A stretch of DNA of 64,000 bases from Euglena gracilis (Eukaryota; Euglenida; Euglenophyceae; Euglenales): assembly GCA_039621445.1 (NCBI GenBank), contig CP154955.1, positions 29,953,471-30,017,470 of the forward strand, written 5' to 3'. Below are positions 32,300-43,679 of this stretch, piece after piece; positions within the stretch are counted from its first letter, which is position 1, and every line of letters starts with the position of its first letter. Under the pieces are notes generated by a model that saw nothing but the letters and a program-made list of their open reading frames with translations, ran no database searches and was not told where the DNA came from. The position numbers and the translations under genes were made by a program.

Positions 32300-32908
32300 T
32301 TATTTAGCACCATACTCATTGATATTCATGCACGAACAGCGGTGCAGGAGCCAGACAAGATTTATTGTGTGTTGTGGTATCATTGGCGGCTGCCCAACAC
32401 ATCTTGTCTCCTCCCGGCCTCTGGAGCAATTTGCATTTGGCCATGTGTGATCTCTGCCCTGCCAGTCACCCCTCCCCAGGCTTTTGCTGACCTTCAGAAG
32501 TCTCTGGACATTGTGCTGTTGCCGCTGAAGAGCAAGGTGTGGGTGCTGTTCTCCCTCCTGTTGCCTCAACCCAATCCGTTTGATATTCATTTCGGAGCTT
32601 ATTAATGGCGTCTGCCAGACCACCTTTGGCGGGGACCAGGGCGTTGCTCGAATCGAAGGGCACCCCATCCCCTGGGGAGTCATGCCATTGAGCAGTATTT
32701 TTCCAACCTTGAACCCCGTCGACGAGTTTTGTTTATTTTCCCAGCCACCCAAAGGGCTCTCGGGCGGCAACGGGACGGTTTTTTCCGCTGTTGGGCCATC
32801 AAAATGGGTAAACATGGGCTGACCAGGGCATGATTGGTCAAAAGTTGATTTCCTTGCATCATTGGCAGCTTCTTTGAGCATTTTTGCAGTTGATCTTTTG
32901 CCTCCCAT
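32300..32908 (-). CDS. Hypothetical ORF, R2'
   Basis: Mirror of 19855-20463, two substitutions at its start. Confidence 0.25.
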   Translation of the reverse strand: MGGKRSTAKMLKEAANDARKSTFDQSCPGQPMFTHFDGPTAEKTVPLPPESPLGGWENKQNSSTGFKVGKILLNGMTPQGMGCPSIRATPWSPPKVVWQTPLISSEMNIKRIGLRQQEGEQHPHLALQRQQHNVQRLLKVSKSLGRGDWQGRDHTWPNANCSRGREETRCVGQPPMIPQHTINLVWLLHRCSCMNINEYGAK

Positions 32909-33083
32909 TTCGATCTTGGGTGGCCCAGTTCCACCCTGGGACCGCTGTGCGGGTCAGCCAGCAGCCTTTTTCCCGCCAGCACAAATTTTCCAGCCTCTGC
33001 TCCGGGGGGGGGGGGTCGCCGGCGACGCCCATTTTGCGGAGTTATTGTTTTTCTTTGTGCACCTTTTGAAAGGGGCTTAAGAT

Positions 33084-33371
33084 TTAATTGCTGCCAACCA
33101 AAAGTCTCTGAAATTTAAGGGGTTTGGCCAAAACGGTTGCAGGCGCGCCGAATTTCTTCCGTACAATGAAGGGGGCAGCCTCTCGGGTCTGAAACCCCGA
33201 GTCTGGGCCACCCCCTGGTTTCACAAACCTGACCCGGTAACGCTGTGTTCGGCGAGGGTTTTGCCGTTGCAGAGGTCGCCACAGCCCATGATTGAAACGT
33301 TGGCCGGCAAAGGGAACATGGACACGCACCGCTGTCTCGGCTCTGCCACCCGGCTGCCGAGTCCCAGACAT
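33084..33371 (-). CDS. Hypothetical basic ORF, R2'
   Basis: Mirror of 19391-19678 with the R2-type Pro. Confidence 0.3.
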   Translation of the reverse strand: MSGTRQPGGRAETAVRVHVPFAGQRFNHGLWRPLQRQNPRRTQRYRVRFVKPGGGPDSGFQTREAAPFIVRKKFGAPATVLAKPLKFQRLLVGSN

Positions 33372-33932
33372 CGGCTGCAGAAGTCGTTTTGGGGCGTCTT
33401 TGCTGGAAAGGTCTCACGTCGCACTGCCAGTACCAGACGTGAGGTTTGCTGTGCAAGAGAAGAGGGGGCGTGAGGACAGCCGCAGAGGCCGCTTGGACAT
33501 ATGTGCAGCAGCGGGACCAGTGGTGTACTGACGCGGAGGCCGACGCTCCCGAGAGGAGGGTGTATGCCGTGCCACAGTACCCCCCCCCCCAAATAATAAA
33601 TCCCCCGGTTTATTATTCGGACACTCGAAGTCGGGGTCCAGGGGGGTTTTATTATTTGGGGGGAATTTTGGGGGGGAGTTTTATTATTTGGGCAAATTTT
33701 TCCATGTCAAAAATCGACCCAGAAAACCCTCCACAGGCTCCAATGGTCACTTTTTTGGCATTTTTGGGCTTCTTTGAAAAATGGGTGCTTTTTGGTATAT
33801 TTTCTGCACCAATTTCATCCATTTCTGTGACTTTTTTTTGCAACGTTTCTGCCAATTTTCGAGTGTTTTTTTGCCTTTGACTTCACACCTGCCGGAGGGC
33901 GGGTTTATTATTTGGGCGGCCGAAGTCAGTCC

Positions 33933-34658
33933 TCAGAGGGGGGGGGTTATTATTTGGGGGCGTTTATGGACTCCGGCATCTGCCGACGGTCGCACGTGCC
34001 CAGTTGGGATGACAGACGAGGACACCCCCAGCCCACAGTTTGAATCAGGGGCAGCCGAGTGCCCCTCCAACCAAGTCACACGTGCATTTGTGCCATTTAA
34101 ACACGCCATATGTGTACATGTCCAAAAAGCCCACTCTCCTGTCCACGTGCGCATTTGTGTGTGCCATGCCTGCACGTCTTGTGTTGACGTCCAGTGGGGG
34201 TACCCAGAGATGCCACCGGAAAGTTCCACAACCGTCACATGAAACACCGCAAGCATCACTTTTGCCGCCATATTAGAGAAGTTGCACACCCTCTCTGTCG
34301 TAATAGCCAGAGGTGATGAGCGAGCCCCCCATTTAGCTGGTTGGCCCGCAATGGCGGGAGTGCCTTCTAACGATATGGCTGCGTGGCAGGCAGAGGGTTT
34401 GCTGCATGGAGGTGGGCAGGGTATTGCCCCTGGCCACAGGATCGCACCATTTGCACTTGATTTGCAGTCGACCTCTGGAAGCCTAGGTCTCATATCTGCC
34501 CCTCCCTTCAGATTAGCGTAAATGTTCTGCTGCAAATCCATGATGCCAAACTTGCCATTCAGATTGATTCCATAATTTTTTAAAAGGTTTTGTAGCACGG
34601 GGAGGGAGAGTGGTTTCTGGGCCCCTGCCAGTGGTGGGGTGCTCACGGCCACCTCCAA
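33933..34658 (-). CDS. Hypothetical ORF of about 241 codons, R2'
   Basis: Mirror of 18105-18839, open throughout, with three fewer codons at the C-tract end. See the left copy for the composite nature. Confidence 0.3.
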   Translation of the reverse strand: MEVAVSTPPLAGAQKPLSLPVLQNLLKNYGINLNGKFGIMDLQQNIYANLKGGADMRPRLPEVDCKSSANGAILWPGAIPCPPPCSKPSACHAAISLEGTPAIAGQPAKWGARSSPLAITTERVCNFSNMAAKVMLAVFHVTVVELSGGISGYPHWTSTQDVQAWHTQMRTWTGEWAFWTCTHMACLNGTNARVTWLEGHSAAPDSNCGLGVSSSVIPTGHVRPSADAGVHKRPQIITPPL

Positions 34659-34690
34659 ACGGGTTGGCTTATTTTTATGTTTTTCCGCAG

Positions 34691-34879
34691 CTCTTGAATG
34701 CTATCGGCGGAGGCAGTCGGCTGGCAGAAAATCTAAAGGAGTTGCACGCAGCAAGTTTCAGTTTGCAACACATTCCAGATGTGCAATGCATTCTGTCTCC
34801 ACAGGGGATACCCTTCGAGCGGGTGGCACAGCATTTCTATCCCCGCGTCAGCTGGGATGGGATCAGACCTCTCCTTACT
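34691..34879 (+). CDS. Exon-like segment (63 codons), right
   Basis: Mirror of 17884-18072 with a better pyrimidine tract (TTATTTTTATGTTTTTCCGCAG is 22 bases; its last part TTTTTCCGCAG marks the acceptor). Phase 0-0, sequence unchanged. A second phase 0-0 segment on the same strand (39314-39547) could belong to the same transcript. Confidence 0.4.
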
Positions 34880-35358
34880 GTGTGTACAACAAAAATTTGG
34901 AGTTTTGGTGTGTTTTGGCACCGCGACATGGAATCCTCCCCTGAGTTTGATTGGCATTTTTGCCCACTTCAGGCACTTTTTGGCCCCTTTTTGGCCATTT
35001 GTTTTGGTTTGTTCCATTTTTTTTTTTGACCTACACCCATTTGTGCTATTTTGATTATTTTCAGCGAGAAATGTGGAATAACAAAAATTGCGCAGATGCA
35101 GTGACCACTGGTGGGGTGCAATGCTGCGAACGCGATTACTGAAGAAGGTGGGCCAAAAATCACCGTGTGTTGAAATTGCCCGTTTGCATAAATTTGAATG
35201 CAAGGGCCCAGTGTCAGTTGTACAGAATACTCTTGTCTATGGTTCCGAGATATTTTTGCCAACAAATCTGAAGCTGGGGCAAAGTCCACACAATTTTTGG
35301 CGAATGGGGTCAACAGGTCAACCCGTTTTTTTTTTTTGATATTTTGTTGAGTATTTGA

Positions 35359-35724
35359 CTAACTAGCGACCACCCGGTGTGGATTGGCAAAATAACATTT
35401 GTGTGTTGGCGTGTATCGGCGGGATGAGCATTTGTGTTTCGATGTATATCTCTGACACACAGCCAGGAGAGGGCTGGCCGGGATCTGCCAGCAGTTCGTG
35501 CAATGGCCCGCCCGCCACCAAGCCACATCTTTGCTGAGGAGTTCGCAGTATTCACACAAAGTTGTAAGTCCAAAATCTGCAAGTTGCGATTTCTGTGAAA
35601 CCATCCTTTTTCCAGCCGTGGGTTTTTTCCTGGGAATTATTTTCCCTAAATTGAAAAAAAATCTGTTTACTTTTTTTTTACATTTATGCTGATTCTCCAT
35701 GACAAGTGTTTTTCTCTTCTGCAT
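35359..35724 (-). CDS. Cysteine-rich hypothetical ORF, right
   Basis: 121 codons, longer than the left copy thanks to one more base in a T/A run. Basic N-terminus followed by the CxxC pairs. No splice evidence. Orientation is opposite to the exon-like segments nearby. Confidence 0.3.
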   Translation of the reverse strand: MQKRKTLVMENQHKCKKKVNRFFFNLGKIIPRKKPTAGKRMVSQKSQLADFGLTTLCEYCELLSKDVAWWRAGHCTNCWQIPASPLLAVCQRYTSKHKCSSRRYTPTHKCYFANPHRVVAS

Positions 35725-35924
35725 TGTGGTCTGAGAAAACTCGTTCTTAACCTCCTCCCCTGAACTGTCCTCCTTGAAAAATTATAAAAATATTTCCCTC
35801 TCTGCATTGGTTTTGCATGACATTTTCCATGAAATGAATAGTATTCAAAATAGAATGAAAATAAAGGTAAATATGTCTATGTGTGTATATATGTGTGTGT
35901 GTGTGTATTCATGTGCACATGCGC

Positions 35925-36305
35925 GCGTAAACCCCCCCAAATAATACCCCCCGGGGTATTATTTTTTAAGTCCCAGCCCGGGGGGGGGGAGTAATGTTTT
36001 GGGGGGGTTAAAAAAATAGAACCCAAAATTTTCGAAATTTTTCGAAGTTCCTATAGGAGCCAAAACAGCGCCAAAACTCTCCTTTGGGGTCATTTTTTGT
36101 ATTTTCTTATGAAATTTAGCATTTTTGGGGGTCATCTGATCCAGAAAAGTCGATTTTTTCGTAATTTGTTGTCAAGGATTGTGATTTTTGCCAACATTTT
36201 CAGGTCAAAATTCGGGGGGGTATTAACGGTCGTCGAAGACGGTCCCCGAGGGGTGGGAATTATTTCAGAGGGTATTATTTGGGGGGGGGTGATATATATT
36301 TGGCA
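35925..36305 (-). mobile_element. Longer CCCCCCAAATAATA element, right arm
   Basis: Mirror of 16441-16842. The core has changed from CGACTTCGACGACC to a GACGGTC-type sequence, one of the more diverged places between the arms. Confidence 0.45.
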
Positions 36306-36924
36306 GCAACATCCTATTCGCCCCCCCCCCCCCCCCCCCGGGGGGGCAAGTAGAACCTCCAAGGGGGGTCCGGGTAACGTCTCCCGACCATCGGGTTTTT
36401 TGGGGGGGGGGTTAGGGTTATGGTTCCGACCGATTCCTGGGGTGCTCCCCCTTTTGGGAATTTAGGAAAGGTTAGGCCGCATTTCCGGCAGAAATTGGGT
36501 CTCATTTTTGTAAATTTACGATGGAAATGCGACCCAAAAATCTTTCCAAACGGGTTCCCTAACTTCCGGCCTGACTTTGTCCTTTTTTTGTTGTGATGAT
36601 CCGAACTTAACTTAATTTTTTTTAAAAATTAAAATAAAATTTTAACATCCAATTTTAAAATCAAAGCAAGAACTAAAAATTTTATTCCAGATTTTTTTGA
36701 TTGCATTTTTTTTTGCTCATTTTTGTCTGAGAATTGTCAAAAACTCTTTATACATCCAATGGTTTTTTGAGTGCCCGTAAAAATGCTATATTCAAACTAA
36801 TTTGAAAATGAGGAAAATAAAATCCGCGATCTCCAACATTGGCTGAGTTATGAAGTTTTGTTTTGGCAACCACGTTTTGCACACACAACAAAATTTTTGT
36901 CTAATTTTTGTTTTTCATGTTCAG

Positions 36925-37159
36925 TGGATACACAAAGGTTGTGTCATTGGATTCAGCGGTGTCCAAGGGCTTTCAAAACTTTTGTTATGCTTGGGCTCAG
37001 GCAAATTGGACTGCCCATTTTTCCGCTGCAGCTAGCCGAAGCCGAAGTCTCAACCAGTTGGAACCTGCTCCTAAATTCCAACAAAGGCATGCCCCTAATC
37101 CAGGAGCTGTACAGCAAATTCTGCAGCCTGGCGGAGATGGGGCCCAATGGAATGCCGCG
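36925..37159 (+). CDS. Exon-like segment, R1' side of the connecting segment
   Basis: Strong borders: acceptor TTTTTCATGTTCAG and donor GTATGT. 235 bp, two frames open throughout; one contains FPLQLAEAEVSTSWNLLLN and ELYSKFCSLAEMGPNGMP. Left partner 15579-15813 (minus). No family recognised, and choice of frame is uncertain. Confidence 0.35.
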
Positions 37160-37363
37160 GTATGTCCCTTGGATGCAGGGACCCCCCCCCCTTTGCTCAA
37201 CAACCACCCCCCAAAATACCGACCACCCCCCCAGCAGGTCAGGGGGTACATCCAACCCCTCCCCCCCCCCTGGTCCGGGGTTGTAGGAACCCGGTCGGTG
37301 GGCAAGAGGGGGTAGCCATCACCGGCAACAGACACAAGAGTATCTGTCCCCCAAATAGAAGAT

Positions 37364-37720
37364 ATGGATATCCCTGATGGCTGTCGCCAGTTTTTTTTAA
37401 TTTTTGTGACTTGGGGGGGAGGGGGGGTGGGGGGGCGAATGGGTGTGTCCCAGCAGAGCCCCCGGGGTGGGGGGTTTGGGCTGAGTGGGTACCTCGCCGA
37501 AGTTGGGGTTTTGGACAACGCGCCGAAAAAAACGTTTGGACTTAGGCTGACTATTTCACGTTTGATGGAAAGGACTGAAACAGATCGCAATGAATCACTG
37601 CCCAATGAATGGACCATTCCTGCAGGTGTTCAATGTGAAACAAAAACCAAGAACCCAAAACCAATTATACAAGGCGTGGAAACAACAAGAGATGCTCGAG
37701 GGCTGATGTTGTTGGCATGA
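37364..37720 (+). CDS. Hypothetical ORF, right arm
   Basis: The 3' 75 codons look protein-like (YLAEVGVLDNAPKKTFGLRL, RTETDRNESLPNEWTIPAG, PIIQGVETTRDARGLMLLA). The 5' part reads through a G-tract and is doubtful. In the left arm (15018-15375, minus) the A7 run has eight bases, so the same frame is broken there. Unrecognised. Confidence 0.3.
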   Translation: MDIPDGCRQFFLIFVTWGGGGVGGRMGVSQQSPRGGGFGLSGYLAEVGVLDNAPKKTFGLRLTISRLMERTETDRNESLPNEWTIPAGVQCETKTKNPKPIIQGVETTRDARGLMLLA

Positions 37721-38328
37721 ACGGGTCACATGGAATCAGAGGTGAATTTGAAGTGTGGGATATGTGGAGCACACACCTCTCCATTTTCCCAGAGATATCC
37801 AAGCATCTGAAATTGACATTTCCTCACAGAAGGCATTGGCAATGCTTCTATTCAGACAACATAACATTGGCATTTCAACGTGAAGTAAGAAGGCATTGCA
37901 AAGTTATTTGGGAGGGGAGGTTTGCAGGACGTAAGCGAACAGTTGTATGCGCACCCAGTTTGGGGTTTTGCTTTCCAGCATTTTGCCTTTCAGATTTGAT
38001 TTCATTATTGAATATGTCCAGTGCAGGGAATTTCTTAAGCCGGAGGGTACCCTACCCCCCCGGGGGGGGGGTCCAGCCAGCCGCAGCTCAAATCCAGCCA
38101 GCAGCCCAAATTCGGGCTGGGACCCGCTGGGTCCAGCCCGGCCCAGCCGGCCGCAGGCCGCAGGCTGGCCAGCCAACTGGGCTGCCCAGCTCACCTGTCC
38201 ATATCCAGGTTGCAGGTTATCGAGGTGTTACGACCCCCCCAGTTGCAGGTTGCAGGAACCCGGTCGTTTCAAGGTATGTTGGCCTAAAATATTATGGCAT
38301 ATTTCAAGGAATTTTTCTGTTTCTCCAG

Positions 38329-38528
38329 GCACCTTAAAAATGACGATCCTATATAATGATACCTGGCCCGCATCTGTTTGCAGTGGCCAAGCAAACACGG
38401 CGTTCATTGGCCTGGCACATGACGACGCTTTTCAGCAGCTGAGGCAGACACTGCAGGTGTCACCAGTGGAGCTTTCCTTCCTTGGATGTGGGCGACCTGA
38501 CCATTTGCCCCGACTGAAGAAAACTTGA
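38329..38528 (+). CDS. Exon-like C-terminal segment, R1' copy
   Basis: Mirror of 14211-14410 with one change (Ala to Pro in CGRPDHLPR). Acceptor TTTCTCCAG at 38320-38328, TGA at 38526-38528. The upstream exon cannot be chosen with confidence. Confidence 0.45.
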
Positions 38529-38531
38529 ATC

Positions 38532-38930
38532 TTGTTGGATCACCATCAGGACGATGGTGGGGGGGGGTCGATCCCCCACTCACCACCTTGGGATTTCGGG
38601 GATTCCTGTACAGCCCATCCCCAATCACCAAACTTAAAATTTTTTTTCTGTTGCAAGGGCAATTATTTATCACAGAGGGTTTTCAGACCCTCCACCGTGC
38701 ATCTCTTTGGGGACCCGGGGAGGGTTGCTGGGCTTGTTCTAGAAATTTGGGCCATTGTCCCAATACCACCCCCATCGCAACCCCCCGTCCCAATGACTCT
38801 ACAGCTGCATTTTGCACTGCCGCCCACAGTAATGGGCCCTATTAATTGGACTCTGACCGTGAGGCAGTTTCTATCCCCTCAGCAAATACCCCCGGCTCCT
38901 CAGATTAGGAAAAACTCATTTTTTTTCTGA
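38532..38930 (+). CDS. Hypothetical ORF, R1' copy
   Basis: Mirror of 13809-14207, identical in the stable C-terminal part. It begins directly after the stop of 38329-38528 in another frame, so the two are not one exon. Confidence 0.3.
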   Translation: MLDHHQDDGGGGSIPHSPPWDFGDSCTAHPQSPNLKFFFCCKGNYLSQRVFRPSTVHLFGDPGRVAGLVLEIWAIVPIPPPSQPPVPMTLQLHFALPPTVMGPINWTLTVRQFLSPQQIPPAPQIRKNSFFF

Positions 38931-39313
38931 CCCAGGAAGCCTGCACCAACAGCACAATATCGATAAGAAAAACGTAGTAGGAGTACCCCTCATTGAGGGG
39001 GGCACTCCACCGCAACTGGAAATCCCAGGAAATCCTAGGGGGGTCCACTACCAGGGCTAATCAGTGGGAAAAAATCTCATTTTAACAAGTGAGCGAAGCA
39101 CCGGAATATTTTGGACCTCAAAAACTGCCAAAAATGTCATTTTTGTCCATTTTGGGGTTTTTTGGGGGGAACAAAATAATCCAACAAAAAAACAGAGAAA
39201 CCTCATTTCCACTTCGGCACACAGTGCAGGTTTTTTCTGTCGGGGTGACCCCACAGACCCCGCCAACTTTTGTTTTTTGTAGTGAAATGCCAGCTAGTGG
39301 ACCCCCCCCCCAG

Positions 39314-39547
39314 GGTCATTATGCAAGAGCCCAGTGGCAGACATATGTGGAGGCTCGCTCCATCGGCTGGGAAGAGGGGCTTGAAGGAATGGCAGTCTCC
39401 GCCATTGCCGAAGGCCCCTGCGGTTCTTTCCTCCCGGATGGAACCCCTCCCATTCGCCAGGGCATCGACGACGGCAGCGGGCGACTGCAGCCATCGCAGC
39501 TGGCCGAGCTCAAGGGACGTCTGGGCCCTTTCCACCTGTCGCAAGAG
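39314..39547 (+). CDS. Exon-like segment (78 codons), R1' copy
   Basis: Best copy: acceptor of ten C's plus CAG (39302-39313), 234 bp, donor GAG/GTGTGTGT. Phase 0-0, one uninterrupted frame starting GHYARAQWQTYVEARS and ending GRLGPFHLSQE. High charge and Gly content suggest a soluble globular piece. No homologue recognised; exon status rests on splice borders and frame. Confidence 0.45.
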
Positions 39548-39674
39548 GTGTGTGTCCCTGGCACACCATTACTTTGGTGCACACCTCCCCCCCCCTCTGG
39601 ATGATTGCCCTGGTCCCTTTTTGCTGAAAATGTGCACAAAAATGTTTTATCTTTGAGTTGCTCTACCTGAGACG

Positions 39675-39893
39675 TTGGAAGGACTGATCATAGCACAGTT
39701 CTTCAAAAGTGGCAATTCCTCCATGTCAGCAAGCAACATGGCCACCCCCAAAATAGAAGACCCCCAAAATAAACAAAACAAAAAACCCCCTGCCAGTTTT
39801 CAGCAAAGATTGAAAGAGAAGACCCCCAATAATTATGTTTCCAAAATAACATTTCCCTTGTATTTTTGGAAAGTTCCAAAAGCCAGACCCTGA
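39675..39893 (+). CDS. Hypothetical 72-codon ORF present in all four blocks
   Basis: Open in every copy (12841-13059, 23563-23781, 28978-29196) with only one R/K change. First ATG is internal (MSASNMATPKIEDPQNKQ). Lys/Asn/Pro-rich. The reverse strand is open even longer in R2 (23284-23730), so this could be chance from the A-rich composition. Confidence 0.25.
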   Translation: MEGLIIAQFFKSGNSSMSASNMATPKIEDPQNKQNKKPPASFQQRLKEKTPNNYVSKITFPLYFWKVPKARP

Positions 39894-42800
39894 AAACTGT
39901 GCAAATGCTCCAAAAATGCATAAATTTTTCGAATTATTAATTTTGCATCCTTCATCTTCATTGGAAGCACAGCAAGTTGTCAGGGTCCCCGGTCTTAGGC
40001 GGCCTAAATCGCACTTCAGGTTTTGATTTTTAGCTTGCACTTTGGCGCAAATTTTCGATCTTTTTTGAAACCCGGCGGTAGAACCCACCCTTTTGACCCT
40101 CTGGTTCCGCGGAGACCCTCGACAGTGGCGTGTGCGTCATTTTCCGATGTTGGGACCTGGGGAACAGGCCCAATTTTGGTGTTTTTCAGTCAGTTCACCA
40201 TTTTGAAAAAGGTTCAAAACCCCTGGTTTGACCGCCGAGACACTTGATTTTTCCCCAAAAAGTGCCAAAACCCCCGTTGTGAGTCCCTCATTTTTGAAGC
40301 CTTGACTGTGTTCCCCAGATGGTGCCACACAGTCCAGGTGATAATTGGCCCTTTTTGTTGCTTTTTTTTTTGGGCTCTGCGATGCGTCCGCGAAGGGTTG
40401 CCTGCTGAGGCGTCCAGAGGGTGGTCTCTACATACACGTTGTGAAAAGTTGGAAAAAATGGCATGTCACAAAGTTGTGATCCCTGGGTACTTGAAATGCG
40501 AGGAGTGGTACAGCGGGAACCACCCAGGTGGAGGGTTTGGGGCGGATTGAGGGGCCCTGGGACCAGGGACCTGTCCCAACGTCTGGTGAGCAACGCCAGG
40601 CCCCACACTGCCGGGCACAGAAGGCAATGTTTATGGACATTGCGCTTAAGCGCAAGTTAAAACAGAAGCCCCAGAGCTTATGGGAGTCCCTCTGATGTGA
40701 TACGGTGTGTTGGGGGCCCCTCTCTGAACGACCAGTGTGCGGACTTGGTGAGGAAATACATTGCGCCGAAGCGCAAACCATCATACAAAAAAAGATGAGA
40801 AGTGCAAACAGGCGGCTGACGTGTAATCTGAATGAACAAGCAGTGCATTATGTAGGCATGTCCCTTGCGCTTCGGCGCAATATATTTCCTCACCCAGCCC
40901 GCACACTCCCCTGAGCTTATGGGAATCCCTCTGATGTGATACGGTGTGTTGGGGGCCCCTCTCTGAACGGCCAGTCTTCTGTTTTAACTTGCGCTTAAGC
41001 GCAAATTCTTTACCTTACGCTTAAGCGCAAGTTAAAAAAAAATTGCGTTTAAGCGCAATGTCCTTTCAAATAGCAGATTGATTTGAATGTGTTCGTGCTG
41101 TGTGAGAAGGTGGGCGATAGAGGAGAATGCTGAGGGGTGTTTGAGCGCAGCTGTGCCAGAAGCTTGTTTGGTGCTTTTGAACTATCCAGGCACTGGGGAG
41201 GGAGTGGCTGTTACAATAAGACGAATCGTGGGCGGTAGGCTGTGGAGCCTCACTGACCTTGCACTCGGTGCACAAAGTTTTTTTTTTGGGGATGTTGACA
41301 GAAAGACCTTTTTCGGCTGAACAATGCCCTTCATCTGCCCGGTGTGATGTGGCTGTCTGGTGGGTTGCAAATTACCAAAAAAGGTGTGTCAGCATGTCTT
41401 CCCTTCTCTGCCGTTGTTGATGGACCCTTTCGATTTCTCAATTCCATTCGCTCATCCCAAAAGTTGTGTGTTTCAAATCCTGGGCGAGGAAAGGGGGGTG
41501 ACGAGCTTCTTTAAAACACTTTTTCGGCGTCCAAAACTGTTTCCTGGGCTGTGATTCCCAGGGTTCATCTGGTACCGGTTCTTTTCCAAACAGAAATTTT
41601 CCGACTTTCAAAAGTCGGCCAAAAAGAAGGGCCCCTCAGGCATGCTTAACTGCGAGGCAAGTGGGAAGTTGGTGGTTGTTTTCACAGACCAGGGGGTTGG
41701 CTTCCTGTCCCAGTTAATGCTGCCCTGTTCGCTCTGGTAATGAGATGCTTCCAGGACTACTCTCTCCACCCGCAGTGATAAAAATGAGATATTAAATATT
41801 GATAACTGTTGCGCCACAGCGCAATGGGCAGGCTCAGGTATAAAATTTAAGAGTTACATTGCGCCAAGCGCAATAGAAATGCACTGTTTAAAATTGCAAA
41901 GCAGCGTGGCTCTTGCGCCAACACGCAATGTTGACCAATTTTAAGGCAACGTGACTGAGAGTAGGCTTCCATCCCCCTGTCCTGCATTTTTGTGCTCTAT
42001 CCCCTCTGGTGTTCATCTCTACCAGGGCCGTTCTCTCCCTCCGTTGTGAGATAAGTTTTAAACAGTTATATTTGCACTTCGGCGCAAGCCATGTTGCTTT
42101 TGCATTTTTAAAAATTGTATTTCTATTTGCGCTTTGGCGCAAGGTAACTCTTAAATTTCCATTCTTCATGAGCCTACCGATTGCATTTTGGCGCAATGGA
42201 AGCACATGTTGACACAAAAGTTGTTATCATTGTGCAAGTGCGGCAATGGTCACCCACGTGTTGAACTACAAAAAAAGTCAAAAATTTGCACCAAAGCGCA
42301 AATGTTTTTTTTGTTATGAAATAACTATTTGCTCCAAAGCGCAAATGCACAATGGAGTCCCCTCGTTTCATCACCCGCCGCTTTGGGTCCAGGCACACTG
42401 GGCCCCGGGAGCGCTTTGCCCGTAGACCGTGGAGTTCCAGGTCGTTGCTTTCGTACCCAAGCCCTGGGGTAGAGGGAGACACTATTTTCAGACTGTCCTG
42501 AATCTCAGGCCACGGTGTTCGAAAACAAAACTTTTTTTTTGGATTTGCGCGTCGGCGCAAATTTTCAGTCACTTTCAAAGGTAAGTGCGAGTTAGGGTGC
42601 CTAAGCCGGTACCAGCCAACCTGTCAGGTCATTTTTCATTGATTTCCCCCTGAAATGCCCAACCCAGGAAACTGTCAGGGTCCTTGGTACGGGCCAACCT
42701 GTCATGATAGATAGTTGTCAGGGTCCCCGATACCACTGGCCAAGGGTGTGGAATTGGCTTGTCTAAAAATACATAGATCCATATTTCTTACAAAGAATAT

Positions 42801-42941
42801 AAAAATTTGGAGGTGAAACCTAGTGCAACGCAAATGTGCATGTTATACAACTTGAGTCCAGGTTTTTTTTTGAAGAACCCCTCAAAAAAGTGAAGCTCAG
42901 GATGTGGCAATTATCTCTGGTGAATGCGTCGTTGAAAGAAA

Positions 42942-43679
42942 TTATTTAGCACCATACTCATTGATATTCATGCACGAACAGCGGTGCAGGAGCCAGACAA
43001 GATTTATTGTGTGTTGTGGTGTCATTGGCGGCTGCCCAACACATCTTGTCTCCTCCCGGCCTCTGGAGCAATTTGCATTTGGCCATGTGTGATCTCTGCC
43101 CTGCCAGTCACCCCTCCCCAGGCTTTTGCTGACCTTCAGAAGTCTCTGGACATTGTGCTGTTGCCGCTGAAGAGCAAGGTGTGGGTGCTGTTCTCCCTCC
43201 TGTTGCCTCAACCCAATCCGTGTGTTATTCATTTCGGAGCTTATTTGTGGCGTCTGCCAGACCACCTTTGGCGGGGACCAGGGCGTTGCTCGAATCGAAG
43301 GGCACCCCATCCCCTGGGGAGTCATGCCATTGAGCAGTATTTTTCCAACCTTGAACCCCGTCGACGAGTTTTGTTTATTTTCCCAGCCACCCAAAGGGCT
43401 CTCGGGCGGCAACGGGACGGTTTTTTCCGCTGTTGGGCCATCAAAATGAGTAAACATGGGCTGACCAGGGCATGATTGGTCAAAAGTTGATTTCCTTGCA
43501 TCATTGGCAGCTTCTTTGAGCATTTTTGCAGTTGATTTTTTGCCTCCCATTTCGATCTTGGGTGGCCCAGTTCCACCCTGGGACCGCTGTGAGGGTCGGT
43601 CAGCCAGCAGCCTTTTTCCCGCCAGCACAAATTTTCCAGCCTCTGCTCCGGGGGGGGGGGGGTCGCCGGCGACGCCCAT
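42942..43679 (-). CDS. Hypothetical ORF, R1'
   Basis: 245 codons because the frame is open upstream through GVAGDPPPPGAEAGKFVLAG. Mirror of R1, which has a shorter frame. Same doubts about strand. Confidence 0.25.
   Translation of the reverse strand: MGVAGDPPPPGAEAGKFVLAGKRLLADRPSQRSQGGTGPPKIEMGGKKSTAKMLKEAANDARKSTFDQSCPGQPMFTHFDGPTAEKTVPLPPESPLGGWENKQNSSTGFKVGKILLNGMTPQGMGCPSIRATPWSPPKVVWQTPQISSEMNNTRIGLRQQEGEQHPHLALQRQQHNVQRLLKVSKSLGRGDWQGRDHTWPNANCSRGREETRCVGQPPMTPQHTINLVWLLHRCSCMNINEYGAK

Larger units (their letters stand above)
28702..34671 (-). repeat. Repeat block R2' (right arm, truncated)
   Basis: Mirror copy of 18092-24059. It keeps the R2-specific traits: the 65-bp segment near 30960-31025, the R2 orientation of the roughly 191-bp invertible stretch (34118-34310), and the uninterrupted 241-codon frame at 33933-34658. 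It begins abruptly inside an exon-like segment at 28702. Confidence 0.9.
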
